This document shows positions 11,501-19,484 of a stretch of DNA of 24,428 nucleotides, piece after piece. This stretch comes from Collodictyon triciliatum (taxonomy: Eukaryota > CRuMs). A program made the translations under genes and the position numbers. Below the pieces are notes generated by a model. That model saw only the letters and a program-made list of their open reading frames with translations. It had not been told where the DNA came from and did no database searches. The stretch's first letter is position 1. Every line of letters starts with the position of its first letter. Location: positions 1-24,428 of the forward strand of contig JBHJMP010000545.1 in assembly GCA_043381765.1 (NCBI GenBank), given 5' to 3'.

Positions 11501-12399
11501 TTCTCTTTTTTTATTCTCTTTTTTATGGAATTATCTCATTTAGATCGACAAGATATTCAAAGAATTCCTCGCTGATGGACGCGTTGAATTCGATAAAGAA
11601 ATGCTCATGGTATGTATCCATCTCGGCATATGCTTTTCATTCCAATAATGATTGGCAAATACGTTGGTATGAAACAATCTTTCACTTTGTGTTGTATATG
11701 TCTAATTTATGGGCAATAAATGGGATTCGATTCCATCATTAGCAACTGAGTAAGAAGCACAGTCTGATCCAAAGGATTCCTTCTCTGCCAATCGATACCC
11801 AGAACACGGTCTTGAAACAAAGAATATCTACAATACGTTTTCTGATTTTTATCTAGAAATGCACCCACATGGTGTCCTATTATCAAATGAACATATATAC
11901 ACAAGCAGGAAACATCCCCAAACAGCGCACATCCACTTTTTTTACCAGTTTTAACATCACGTGCGGTAGAACTTAACCATATTGCGTTGTCTGAATGAAT
12001 GATTTCTGGTTTTAGGAGCGAATATTCAAAGAGATTGACAAGTACTGGAGACACAGCCAAGAGGAAATCAAAGAAGCAATGGACACGACACGGACGCTAT
12101 GCGATACGCACAAACTGGAGAAAATAGAGTTTAGCACAGTTTACCACCGATTTGAGGCTTTCCTGAAGGTCATCATCTGCAAGCTAACTATCATATCATC
12201 CATTATCGAGCTTCAATAGCAATGAAACTTTGTCTTTTTTTTTAAAATATATATCATACACGTATACCCTATGACATTATAGCTCCTCCGCGAGAAGCAA
12301 GAAGTGGAGTCTGCATGGCTATCTCTTATGCTTCTCTTCAACGACTTAATCACCCTGCGAATCGAAGTCTTTGACAAGATTCAAGTCGAGGCCGAGTGA
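5559..12399 (+). CDS. AXDND1-like axonemal dynein light chain domain protein, about 27 exons
   Basis: Exons assembled by phase: 5559-5742, 5875-5959, 6173-6228, 6590-6664, 6920-7063, 7187-7245, 7364-7439, 7636-7676, 7709-7814, 7894-7930, 8216-8333, 8469-8533, 8601-8699, 8848-8943, 9044-9151, 9254-9299, 9437-9522, 9644-9718, 9800-9924, 10132-about 10237, 10342-about 10443, 10586-10684, 10871-10918, 11061-11150, 11544-11609, 12016-12168, 12283-12399 (TGA). About 810 residues are visible; human AXDND1 is about 1,000. AXDND1 is a poorly understood protein needed for sperm flagella and related by one domain to inner-arm dynein p28. Two family signatures are visible: SLIPEDYHL in exon 4, and FNELHRQ followed by CQERGELLYELW across exons 6-7. 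The rest is mostly helical. ATG 5559 gives MSTTPTTSPVANPVTRTRQP; the real start may be in the gap. Uncertain joins: exons 8/9 (phase conflict), 19/20 and 20-22. Confidence 0.7.
6590..7439 (+). other. Conserved AXDND1/p28-like core (exons 4-7)
   Basis: Exon 4 encodes DSSNSLIPEDYHLKRHHNQ, like the SLIPxEYH motif near the start of AXDND1 proteins. Exon 5 encodes DRRDAAVLREAFRMALKKVK. Exons 6 and 7 join in phase 0 to give YVYMSCFNELHRQVMSHCQE followed by RGELLYELWHGMISLVDK. This matches the signature 'FxELIRQV...C.ERGxLL' shared by axonemal dynein light chain p28 (DNALI1) and AXDND1. All these junctions are phase-consistent: AAA-G/AT, GGA-T/CG, TCA-G/AA, CAG/GTT. Confidence 0.7.
7582..7605. repeat. 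Poly-T/poly-A inverted repeat in an intron
   Basis: A T10 run is directly followed by an A14 run, making a perfect T:A palindrome that could form a hairpin in DNA or RNA. It lies in the intron before exon 8 of the AXDND1-like gene. Confidence 0.8.
7953..8054. repeat. (TTTTTTAA)n microsatellite, period 8
   Basis: About ten near-perfect copies of T6AA follow a longer T run. The array is inside the intron between 7930 and 8216 of the AXDND1-like gene. Confidence 0.95.
11164..11526. repeat. (ATTCTCT7-8)n microsatellite with 100-N gap
   Basis: Copies of ATTCTC followed by eight T (period 14) lead into a 100-N gap at 11326-11425. After the gap the unit is one T shorter (period 13). The array fills most of the intron between exons 24 (ends 11150) and 25 (starts 11544) of the AXDND1-like gene. 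The change of unit length across the gap suggests either array evolution or collapsed assembly. Confidence 0.95.
11610..12015. other. Intron of the AXDND1-like gene
   Basis: This 406-base intron starts GTATGT and ends GGTTTTAG. It contains an antisense open frame (11707-12060) that has no family features and overlaps the next exon, so I do not count it as a gene. Confidence 0.7.
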
Positions 12400-13029
12400 C
12401 TCCCTCCCGCCTCCTCTCCCTCGCTCTCCTGTACACACGTCTCCCTTATATCGGCTGGGCCAGGATAAAGCACGAGCCGCAGATTCCCGTGTCTCTGGCG
12501 CCTTTGTCATTGCGCTCCACATGCCTCTCCGCAGAGGCAGACTCTGGTGCGGGTGGGTTTCTCCAGGGCTGCCGCAAAGCAAGCAAACGCACCATCGACT
12601 CGCACCAATGCCCTTCACCCCACATGAGTGGCTCTGCCCGACTGCAATGAAGGGAAACCGCTGAGGTTGGTCGTTTGCGCAAAGGCGCTTCGTCTTCAGG
12701 CGGGTGCTGCTTCATCACACATGTATTGAGTGAGATGAAGATATGCAGAGTGCAAGGGCAGTTTATGGGAGTTGGGGTTTGTTGAGGTATCTGTGGATGA
12801 TGAGTTGACGGGATGAAATTGTAGGGGAGTTGGCGCGCAGTGGGGCAGAGTCTGACACAGTTTGCCTGTCAGAGTATACGCAAACCGGCGCGACAATCCT
12901 ATTTGTTTGACAGGCAAGCTGATGACAAGCTTCCTTTCGTCTGGAATCTCTCGCGGGAGTCGGGCAAGAGCGAAGCTAGCGCGACAGACGGGAAGCGGGA
13001 CGCACAGCGGCGGGCGGCGAGTGGGCGCC
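12400..13029. other. Convergent intergenic region
   Basis: The region separates the TGA of the AXDND1-like gene from the TAA of the porin gene. It is more GC-rich than other intergenic DNA in the window, and the open frames on both strands overlap one another with no recognised product. It presumably holds the two 3' UTRs. Confidence 0.5.
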
Positions 13030-14304
13030 TTAGTGGGCCAGGGCAAAGGCAACGGCAACGGTAGGGGCGGCGGCCGAGTTCTTGACGTTGGCCTTTGCGC
13101 CGATCGAGAGGGTGACCTTGTCGTGGACCTTGGCAACAACGACGGCGTCGATCTGGCCGGCCTGGGTGGCCTTGAGGCGGAGTTCGCTGTCATAGGCGGC
13201 AAACTTGGTGGCTGTGCCGACAGTGAAGGTCTTGTCCTGGGAGGAAGTGTTGAAGGCAAACTCGCCACCGATCACGGTCTTGTTGTTCACCAGCTTCTCA
13301 ATGTTGTGGTAGTAGTTGACGCCAAAGACAGAGAACGCCTTGGTGCTGTGAAGAAAATACGAGCACGTTAATCACGAGGCTAGAGATTGCCACGGGGTAA
13401 AAACACTATTTTCCAGGGAGGGAAGATGAATCTGGGTTGGAAACAAAAGGAATGCAGCATATTTTCCAGAGAAGGAAGGAGATTAATCTGGTTGGAGACA
13501 AGAGGAATACAGTATATTTTCTAGAGAAGGGAGATGAATCAGATCGGACACTCACGCGGTGGCATTGACAACCACGTCGCCAGCGGCATAGCCGAGGACG
13601 GCGTCCGGAGTGGAAGCCTTGGCCTTGTTGACGTCGTAGGAGAGATCGAGGCCAGCAGAGACGCCGTTTGAGGCCACAACGACGGAGGAGGCGACGAGCT
13701 TCTTGACGAGATCGACCGAGGTCTTTGCGGCGACGAGGCCGTGGGCGTAGCTGTAGGTGGCCTTGGCCGAGTCGAGAGCCTGGGCCTTGAAGACGGCCTC
13801 GAGCTGCAGCTTGCCGGCGGCAATCGGCTCGCCCTCGTACGTGGCGTCGATCTTGGTCTTGTGGCTGTCGGTCTCGTGCTTGGCCTTGTAGGCCACGCCT
13901 CGCACAGACTGCTTCGCCTCCACGTCGCCCTTGAGGCTGCCGTCGGCCTTGCGCACAAGCGTGGCTGTCACGGCCGGGCCCAGCGTCGAGGTCTTGACTT
14001 CCACCTTGGCGTCCTCCGTGTACTTCTCGGTCAGCAGGTCTGTGTGCAGGTTGCTTGGTGAGGCTGCTGCGCAAGTGCTCTTGTGTTTTGTTTTTGTATT
14101 TTGTTTTGTTGTGTTTTTTGTTGTTTGTTTTTTGTTTTTTGTTGTTTGTTTTTTGTTTTTTGTTTTTTGTTTTTTGTTTTTTGTTTTTTGTTTTTTGTTT
14201 TTTGTTTTTTGTTTTTTGTTTTTTGTTTTTTTGTTCGCTATTTATTAGTGCTTACCCTTGGACTTCTTGCCGAGGTCGCTGTATTGTGTGGGCTTGGCGG
14301 ACAT
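13030..14304 (-). CDS. VDAC: Voltage-dependent anion channel (mitochondrial porin)
   Basis: Three exons, 14304-14256, 14039-13556 and 13345-13030, join in phases 1 and 2 to give exactly 282 residues plus TAA, the usual VDAC length. VDAC is a 19-strand beta-barrel in the mitochondrial outer membrane that passes ATP, ADP and other metabolites. The N-terminus YSDLGKKSKDLLTEKY is the diagnostic N-terminal helix ('DLGK..KDLL') and is recovered only when exons 1 and 2 are spliced (AAG-G/AC). Alternating-residue strands follow, for example VGTATKFAAYDSELRLKATQ in exon 3. The C-terminus ends VAFALAH. Donors GTAAGC and GTGAGT and acceptors CACACAG and TTCTTCACAG are strong. Codons are GC-rich compared with the introns, as expected for a highly expressed gene. 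Intron 1 contains a T6G array and intron 2 a three-copy tandem repeat. Confidence 0.95.
13407..13549. repeat. Three-copy tandem repeat, about 53-55 bp, in VDAC intron 2
   Basis: Copies begin TATTTTCC at 13407, TATTTTCC at 13460 and TATTTTCT at 13515, and share AGAGAAGG-AGAT-AATC...TTGGAGAC..GAGGAATACAGT-like blocks with point differences. The last copy runs up to the 5' splice site of the intron. Confidence 0.85.
14085..14234. repeat. (TTTTTTG)n microsatellite in VDAC intron 1
   Basis: A perfect T6G array of more than ten units (about 14150-14230) is preceded by interrupted TTGTTTG units. On the sense strand of the porin gene it reads CAAAAAA and sits between the 5' splice site (14255) and the acceptor (14040). 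Confidence 0.95.
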
Positions 14305-14974
14305 TGTGCGTGCGAGAGGGAGGGCTGCGGCTATGTTTGTGATTGTGTTTGCTTGAGATCAGTTGTCTGGGGCGCTGGGGTTTTGTTGGTAGTTTGTTCT
14401 TTGTGGGGCTGGTTCATTTGTTGATCAGAGAAGCCGGCGTGATTTGGTGAGTGTGGTTGCTTGGGAAGTGTGTTGGAGTGGGACGAAGCGCGAGGCCATT
14501 GTGACGAAGGTTTTGTGTAGGGCGAGTGGTTTTTATAGGTTGTTGGTTGTTTTCTTTTTCTTGTCTTTTTTTTTGTCGCTGTTGCGGTTTTGCGGTTTAT
14601 GTTGTTGCTGGGTGTTTCGGTGTGATTTCGTCATTGTCCGGCCACTATGTGCGGTGTGGTCTATCTGTGTCGATCTATGTTGTGTTTGTGTGTGTGCGGA
14701 TTTGTAACCTTTTTTGGTTCTGATTCTTGGTATTACGGGAACTGTGATGTTCTGGGATTTCTGCGAAATCTCCTGATTTTCATTGAACTAGCAGGTATTG
14801 TATACATATACTTTTGTTCGACATTTTCTTAATGATAAATGTCAAAGTCTAGTCCCACAACAGGTATATATTGTATTGATTTATTTTCCACAATGAGGAT
14901 GAATGCGCGCTTACGCACCAACCTGACTGCTCTTTTAAGGTTTTTTTTTCATAGTTTATATAGCGCGTGTCTGA
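14305..14974. other. Upstream region of VDAC, no gene seen
   Basis: This stretch of about 670 bases lies between the porin ATG and the end of the LRR-TPR gene, both on the minus strand. It is T- and G-rich on the plus strand (C/A-rich on the sense strand). It should contain the porin promoter, but I recognise no TATA box or other defined element with confidence. Confidence 0.45.
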
Positions 14975-17270
14975 TTACAAGATGGAAGCTACCACAGAGT
15001 TTCCTATTCGTTAGTTAGGATTCATTCGTGAGTATCATGTTGGTGGAAAAGAACATACCCAGAAAAAGAAAAAAAGGGTGTGATGATGACACAGCGATGA
15101 ATAAGGTTCAGCAAAGACTTACCCGGAGTGCCTGCGCGTATGGATTGTGCAGTTTCCATCATCTTCTGTGCTTTTTGAGGGAACTGTGTCTGCTCGTAGC
15201 ATTCAGCCATTAGAACATATCCTGCAGTGGAGTTTGGATTCATGTCCACAACACGCTCCAAGTCCGATATGGCTGCTGCATAATCCCCGACCTGCGATGC
15301 GGAGTTGGTGACTCAAGTGTGGAATTTTGTGATAGACAGAATGAAATATAGGAAGGTAAAGTTTATATAATCAGAGTCAAGAGCTTCGCTGGGCTCATGA
15401 ATACAAACAAGGATTACCTGTCTTAGGACCATAGCTCGGTACAGTAGTGCGCCTGTATTTTTTGATTCCATATTCAGTGCGTTTGTAAATGAATCATGAG
15501 CTTTGGCTAAGTCTCCAGTCTCCATGGCACGAATTCCTGAAACCATTTGTTCTTCTATGTTGCGGGCCAGCTTTCATTGTTGTAATGGTTCAGAGAAGCT
15601 GGTTAGGTGGTGTGTCCGTGATATATGGGCATTATATGATTTCTATTCCGGTTTCTTATTCTCGTTTTATAGACCTGGGTACATTTATGAAAAAGGATAT
15701 AAAATACACCTCTAGTTCAGGTTTGAACCGTTTGTCAGACTCAGGTGATATTTTGAAAAGCTCCCGATAATACTCTGCCTGTAAATTGAACGAATGGATT
15801 GTAAGTATAACTCGTACTTTGGGACGGTGAAAAAGAATCGCCTCATCAGGGAGAGTGGGCGTGTATAAATCACATGAATACATACAGGAAGAGCACGGCC
15901 ACTTGTTACAGAGTCCAACATAACATTAATCTTGGCCTGGACAGCAATGTCCCCGACAGAACTGGAATTTTTCATTTCTAGTAATGCATAGATCCATTAT
16001 ATGTATTGAAGGGGGCTCCTCAAATAATGTAAACAGAGCTGTTGATAAAAAAAAATATAGAGAGAGCTAAAAGTTGTGGAACATAGTCTAATCATAGGAC
16101 AAGAAAAGAGCACCAGAAAACTTTTGGTTCTTTTTCACATGCGCGGTTATCAAGGCCCATGGGACTGGATCCTCTCGTGGAGGGGCGCCGGCAGCTGGCT
16201 CTCCCTCTTCATTCAGTGTCTGCTCGATATTGAACGTCGTGATACTTGTGTTCTGAGCCATGGCGTCGCTAATCTGTTGCGCACCCTATTCACATGAATA
16301 TGAATAAGATTAATGAGAAAAATACTTAGATATGTAAAAAGGTTACGTTCACATCCATTGAAACATCCAGGAGAATGAAAAGAAAAAAAACAGTCCATTA
16401 CGGCAACGATAATACAACATTTCCTCACCTTATCACCAATCCGGTTGTTATTGAGGTTCACCTCTACCAACACGTCGTTAGTTGTCTAGGTAATCAATTA
16501 TATAGTTAGCTACACCCTCAGTGTCTTTGACACCTAAAAACTCGAACATACTTTTATGAAAGAGAAAAAAAGATAATATTCCACAGACACGGCCCTATAA
16601 TTGCGCATGCATGCATGCATTAGAGGAATAAAATGTCGAAAAAATAATGAAAAAAAAAAAAAGGATGGTATGAATGCAGCTATTTGTCGACTTGAGCCCA
16701 TCAATTCACAAGGATCATCGCCCAACTCACCAACACCTCCGCAATGACGGGGCAAACACGATTCCCAAGAAAGTTGTCTGCGAGATTCACAGCAGCGAGA
16801 GAGCGATTCTTGAGGAGGGCACGAAACACGGCAAGGCCGCCTTCAGAGCCGGCGTTGTTTCCAGCCAGAGACAGAGTGCGCAGAACACGGCAGTCGGCGA
16901 GACACGCAGCCAAGTGGGAGACGCCTTCATCGCCAAGGCCGCTGTGGGCGAGATTGAGGTAGACCAGGCCTTTGTTGAAGGGCAGCACAGAGCCCAGCAG
17001 ACGCCCGCCTTCAGCCCCGACGCCACTGACTCGCAGATCCAGCTGGGCAAGCCCTTTGTTCATGCGCAGCGTCTCGGCAAGCTTCTTGAGATCCTCGGCC
17101 TGCAGCTGCGTGTTCCATAGGAGAAGATGCTTCAGCTGTGTGTTCCGCTTCAGGGCTTTGCAGAGCTTGGCGAAGTCTCCCGGCTCGATCTCGCATTTCC
17201 AAAGAGACAGCGTGGACAGTGTCGGATCGTTGTCGAGGAGGCGTTGCAGGTTGACCGGGTTCAGCGGCAT
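14975..17270 (-). CDS. LRR (RI-type) plus TPR-like repeat fusion protein
   Basis: Eight exons (17270-16731, 16485-16429, 16285-16114, 15977-15886, 15778-15710, 15570-15418, 15291-15123, 15003-14975) give 426 residues with every junction in phase. Residues 1 to about 235 are ribonuclease-inhibitor-type leucine-rich repeats of about 28 residues, for example LVYLNLAHSGLGDEGVSHLA and VLRTLSLAGNNAGSEGG, continuing through VEVNLNNNRIGDK and GAQQISDAMAQNTSITTFNI across introns. After a Pro-rich linker (EGEPAAGAPPREDPVPWALI), residues about 320-412 are TPR-like helix pairs: AMETGDLAKAHDSFTNALNM, GDYAAAISDLERVVDMNPNS, AGYVLMAECYEQTQFPQKAQ. Both repeat types bind proteins, so a scaffold or co-chaperone role is inferred. 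The link between the parts depends on a weak donor (TCTG/GTGCTC) and acceptor CATTACTAG; two separate genes is the alternative. Exon 1 is GC-rich. Confidence 0.75.
16605..16620. repeat. Short (ATGC)n repeat in an LRR-TPR intron
   Basis: About four copies of GCAT/ATGC lie in the intron between exons 1 and 2 of the LRR-TPR gene, close to an A14 run near 16650. Confidence 0.7.
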
Positions 17271-18022
17271 TTCGTGTGGTGGCTCCTGGCTTGCTTCTTC
17301 CTGCTTGTGTTTGTCTTTGAGTCTGTGCTCGCTGGATCGATTTGGAGCCCTTTTTTGATAGAATCCGATTGGGATCTTGATTTGTGATCGGTTGTCTTGG
17401 TTTGCGTGACCAAATGTGGATCTGTAACGGCTACCAACTGAATTTTAATTGTGGAATTTAAAATATAAGTCAATTAAAAGTATATAATATGGGTAATTTG
17501 TATACAAGAGAATTTACGAATACAAATTTGTGGTAAATGATACAATTAGTGTAACAGTGTATTGATTCACACCTGGCTCGCCACATTTGCTTCATTGTGG
17601 CGAGCAACAGCACCACACGCAGTCTTCTCGTTGTTGTGTTTCTGCTCCATAAAGCCTTCATTCAAGCGCCCGGAGCATCGCAGCGAATGAGTGAGGTATA
17701 TCACAGCGCTTGAGCCTGTGTCTCAAAGCGCCTTCATTGCACTCTCAGCCTGGAACTGTCTTGCAGAAGGAAACAAAAAGAACAAAAAGAACAAAAAGAA
17801 CAAAAAGAACAAAAAGAACAAAAAGAACAAAAAGAACAAAAAGAACAAAAAGAACAAAAAGAACAAAAAGAACAAAAAGAACAAAAAGAGCAAAAACAAA
17901 AACAATAAAAAGACGCAACAAAGCTCAAAGCAGACCAGAAAGAAAGCCCAACTCATGAACCCAACACAAAACAAGGCCAACAAACACCAAGCAAGCAAAA
18001 CCCTGCGAAGCCAAAGCAAGCC
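17271..18022. promoter_or_regulatory. Divergent intergenic region (bidirectional promoter candidate)
   Basis: This 752-base stretch separates the ATG of the LRR-TPR gene (minus) from the ATG of the flavin-reductase-like gene (plus), so both promoters should lie here. About one sixth of it is a 9-base microsatellite directly upstream of the plus-strand gene. I do not recognise a specific factor-binding site. Confidence 0.45.
17771..17910. repeat. (CAAAAAGAA)n microsatellite, period 9
   Basis: About thirteen near-perfect 9-base copies (ACAAAAAGA permutations) lie 110-250 bases upstream of the flavin-reductase ATG. The 9-base period keeps all frames open, which creates Lys-Asn-Lys and Phe-Leu-Phe style open frames that are not evidence of genes. 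Confidence 0.95.
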
Positions 18023-18664
18023 ATGAGCGGAGGCCAGATTAGCCGGTTCCAAGAGGTCTTTGTGCGTGCCATGCAAGGAGTCTCCACGCCAATAGCCGTA
18101 GTGACGCTGCAAACACAGACAAAGACTCTTCGCGGCTGGACCATCGGCTCCTTCCACTCCGTCTCGGCAAACCCGCCAATGATTGGCTTCAATCTCTACC
18201 GCTTCGGCTCCTTTCACAAAGCTCTCTTCCCTGCACAGCATCAGAACCAAAACGAAACACATTCTCAATCCCCAACACAATCACAATCACAATCACAATC
18301 ACAGACTCAAACATCACGTCGGTTTGTTGTCAACATCCTTTCTGCTGGGCAAAAGCCAACCGCAAACTTCTTTTCAAAGCCATTCCACCCGCCCGAGTCG
18401 TCTGTGCCTGCCCCGTGCCAGTTTGCCGCTGTTCCGCACGTGATCGATCCCCTGAGTCAGGCGCCGATTATCCTGGACTCGCAGGTGGCTCTTTCGTGCG
18501 AGGTGCTTTGGCACAAGTCTGCTGCCGAGCATGATGTTGTGGTGGGCACGCTCTTGGACATTGTGCAGCCGCCTTCCCAGGTGGAATCGGTGGCCCAGCT
18601 GGACAAGCCCAAGCGACCTCTGGTCTACTACATGAAGGAGTTTGTCACTGTCGAACAGCCCTGA
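18023..18664 (+). CDS. Flavin reductase-like (FMN-binding split barrel) protein
   Basis: A single exon of 213 codons runs from ATG 18023 to TGA; an in-frame stop lies just upstream. The fold family binds FMN and typically reduces flavin with NAD(P)H or serves oxygenases. Family features: residues about 20-30 VSTPIAVVTLQ; the loop GWTIGSFHSVSANPP (38-52), matching the family's 'G.T..SF.SVS..PP'; RFVVNILSAGQ (about 100-110) followed by ANFFSK, matching 'F.VN.L....A..F'; and VVVGTLLDI near residue 173. A Gln/Ser/Thr-rich insert (about residues 73-97) encoded by a CAATCA repeat separates the two halves. Such short stand-alone proteins also occur in fungi. Its substrate cannot be told from the sequence. 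No targeting peptide is obvious. Confidence 0.8.
   Translation: MSGGQISRFQEVFVRAMQGVSTPIAVVTLQTQTKTLRGWTIGSFHSVSANPPMIGFNLYRFGSFHKALFPAQHQNQNETHSQSPTQSQSQSQSQTQTSRRFVVNILSAGQKPTANFFSKPFHPPESSVPAPCQFAAVPHVIDPLSQAPIILDSQVALSCEVLWHKSAAEHDVVVGTLLDIVQPPSQVESVAQLDKPKRPLVYYMKEFVTVEQP
18264..18316. repeat. (CACAAT)n microsatellite inside the flavin-reductase CDS
   Basis: Hexanucleotide units (TCACAA permutations) give alternating Gln-Ser residues in the coding frame. Because the unit is six bases, copy-number changes preserve the frame, so the insert length could vary between strains. Confidence 0.9.
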
Positions 18665-19484
18665 CCTGGTTGTCTTTTTCTTCGCTGGACGAACTCCAAT
18701 TATCGCTCTTAATATTTCTTTTCTTTTCCACTTTATTTCCCCCCTATTTTTCTTATATATCTTATGGATGAACGGGACAAACAACAATTATCCCTCAAGC
18801 CTTTACTTTCATTTCTTTACCTTCCCTGTTGCGAGTTTAGCAAATGGATGACCTCTATACACTACAAACACCTCCTTTAATAAAACGACGTCGTATAAGA
18901 CTTTCCTATGCGGGCGTGTTGTGGGAACACTCTGTGCCATATACCTCTTATATGTTTATTCTCCTCAACGCCGATATGCGGAACAATCAGTCAAAAAATA
19001 ACATTCGTGCTGGATTATCAGAATCGGGTCAGAAAGTCATCATACAGTTTCATCTAAGAGAGCGGACCGAACTATTTTCGAACACGGCTGGCCCATAAGT
19101 TGCTGCCATCATCACTGGTCTAACAATCGCTGAGATAGGGCTGATTTAACATTCAAACGATTTAGAATACTTGGAGCAATGCATTTTCATTCAATAGCTG
19201 GCTGAAGTGCTCTCGCATTTATTGCCGTGCAGACAGCAAGCGAAGAGAAGGTCTAGACTGAATTAACTTTCAGGTTAATGCATATCGCTTTGAATGCATC
19301 GCGGATGCTGAGGATTCCTGTAAACTAACTTTGTAAAGGAACGGAGTGAATCGCATTGTTTGAAATGTCAAAGTATTCTATCCACTTCATCTCAAAGATC
19401 CAATGCGGGATGTAGCGAATCTATCTCGATTTCAAGAAAATAAAAATAAATTAGATTATACGATAGATAGTTATTTCAATCTAT
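18665..19484. other. Convergent intergenic region, no supported gene
   Basis: It lies between the end of the flavin-reductase gene and the 3' end of the LRR pseudogene. An 84-codon plus-strand frame at 18844-19098 starts at ATG but has no family features and ordinary AT-rich composition. Further decayed LRR exons could exist near 19380-19440 on the minus strand, but I could not establish them. Confidence 0.4.

Noticed and set aside
11707-12060. 117-codon minus-strand frame
   Set aside because: It lies in an intron and overlaps a strong coding exon of the AXDND1-like gene; no family features.
12696-14074. Pro/Arg/Ser-rich frames overlapping the porin exons
   Set aside because: They are shadow frames of GC-rich VDAC coding sequence; the VDAC frame has clear family motifs and exact length.
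14120-14230. Regularly spaced repeats that might suggest a CRISPR-like array
   Set aside because: The unit is a 7-base microsatellite with no spacers, in an intron of a eukaryotic gene.
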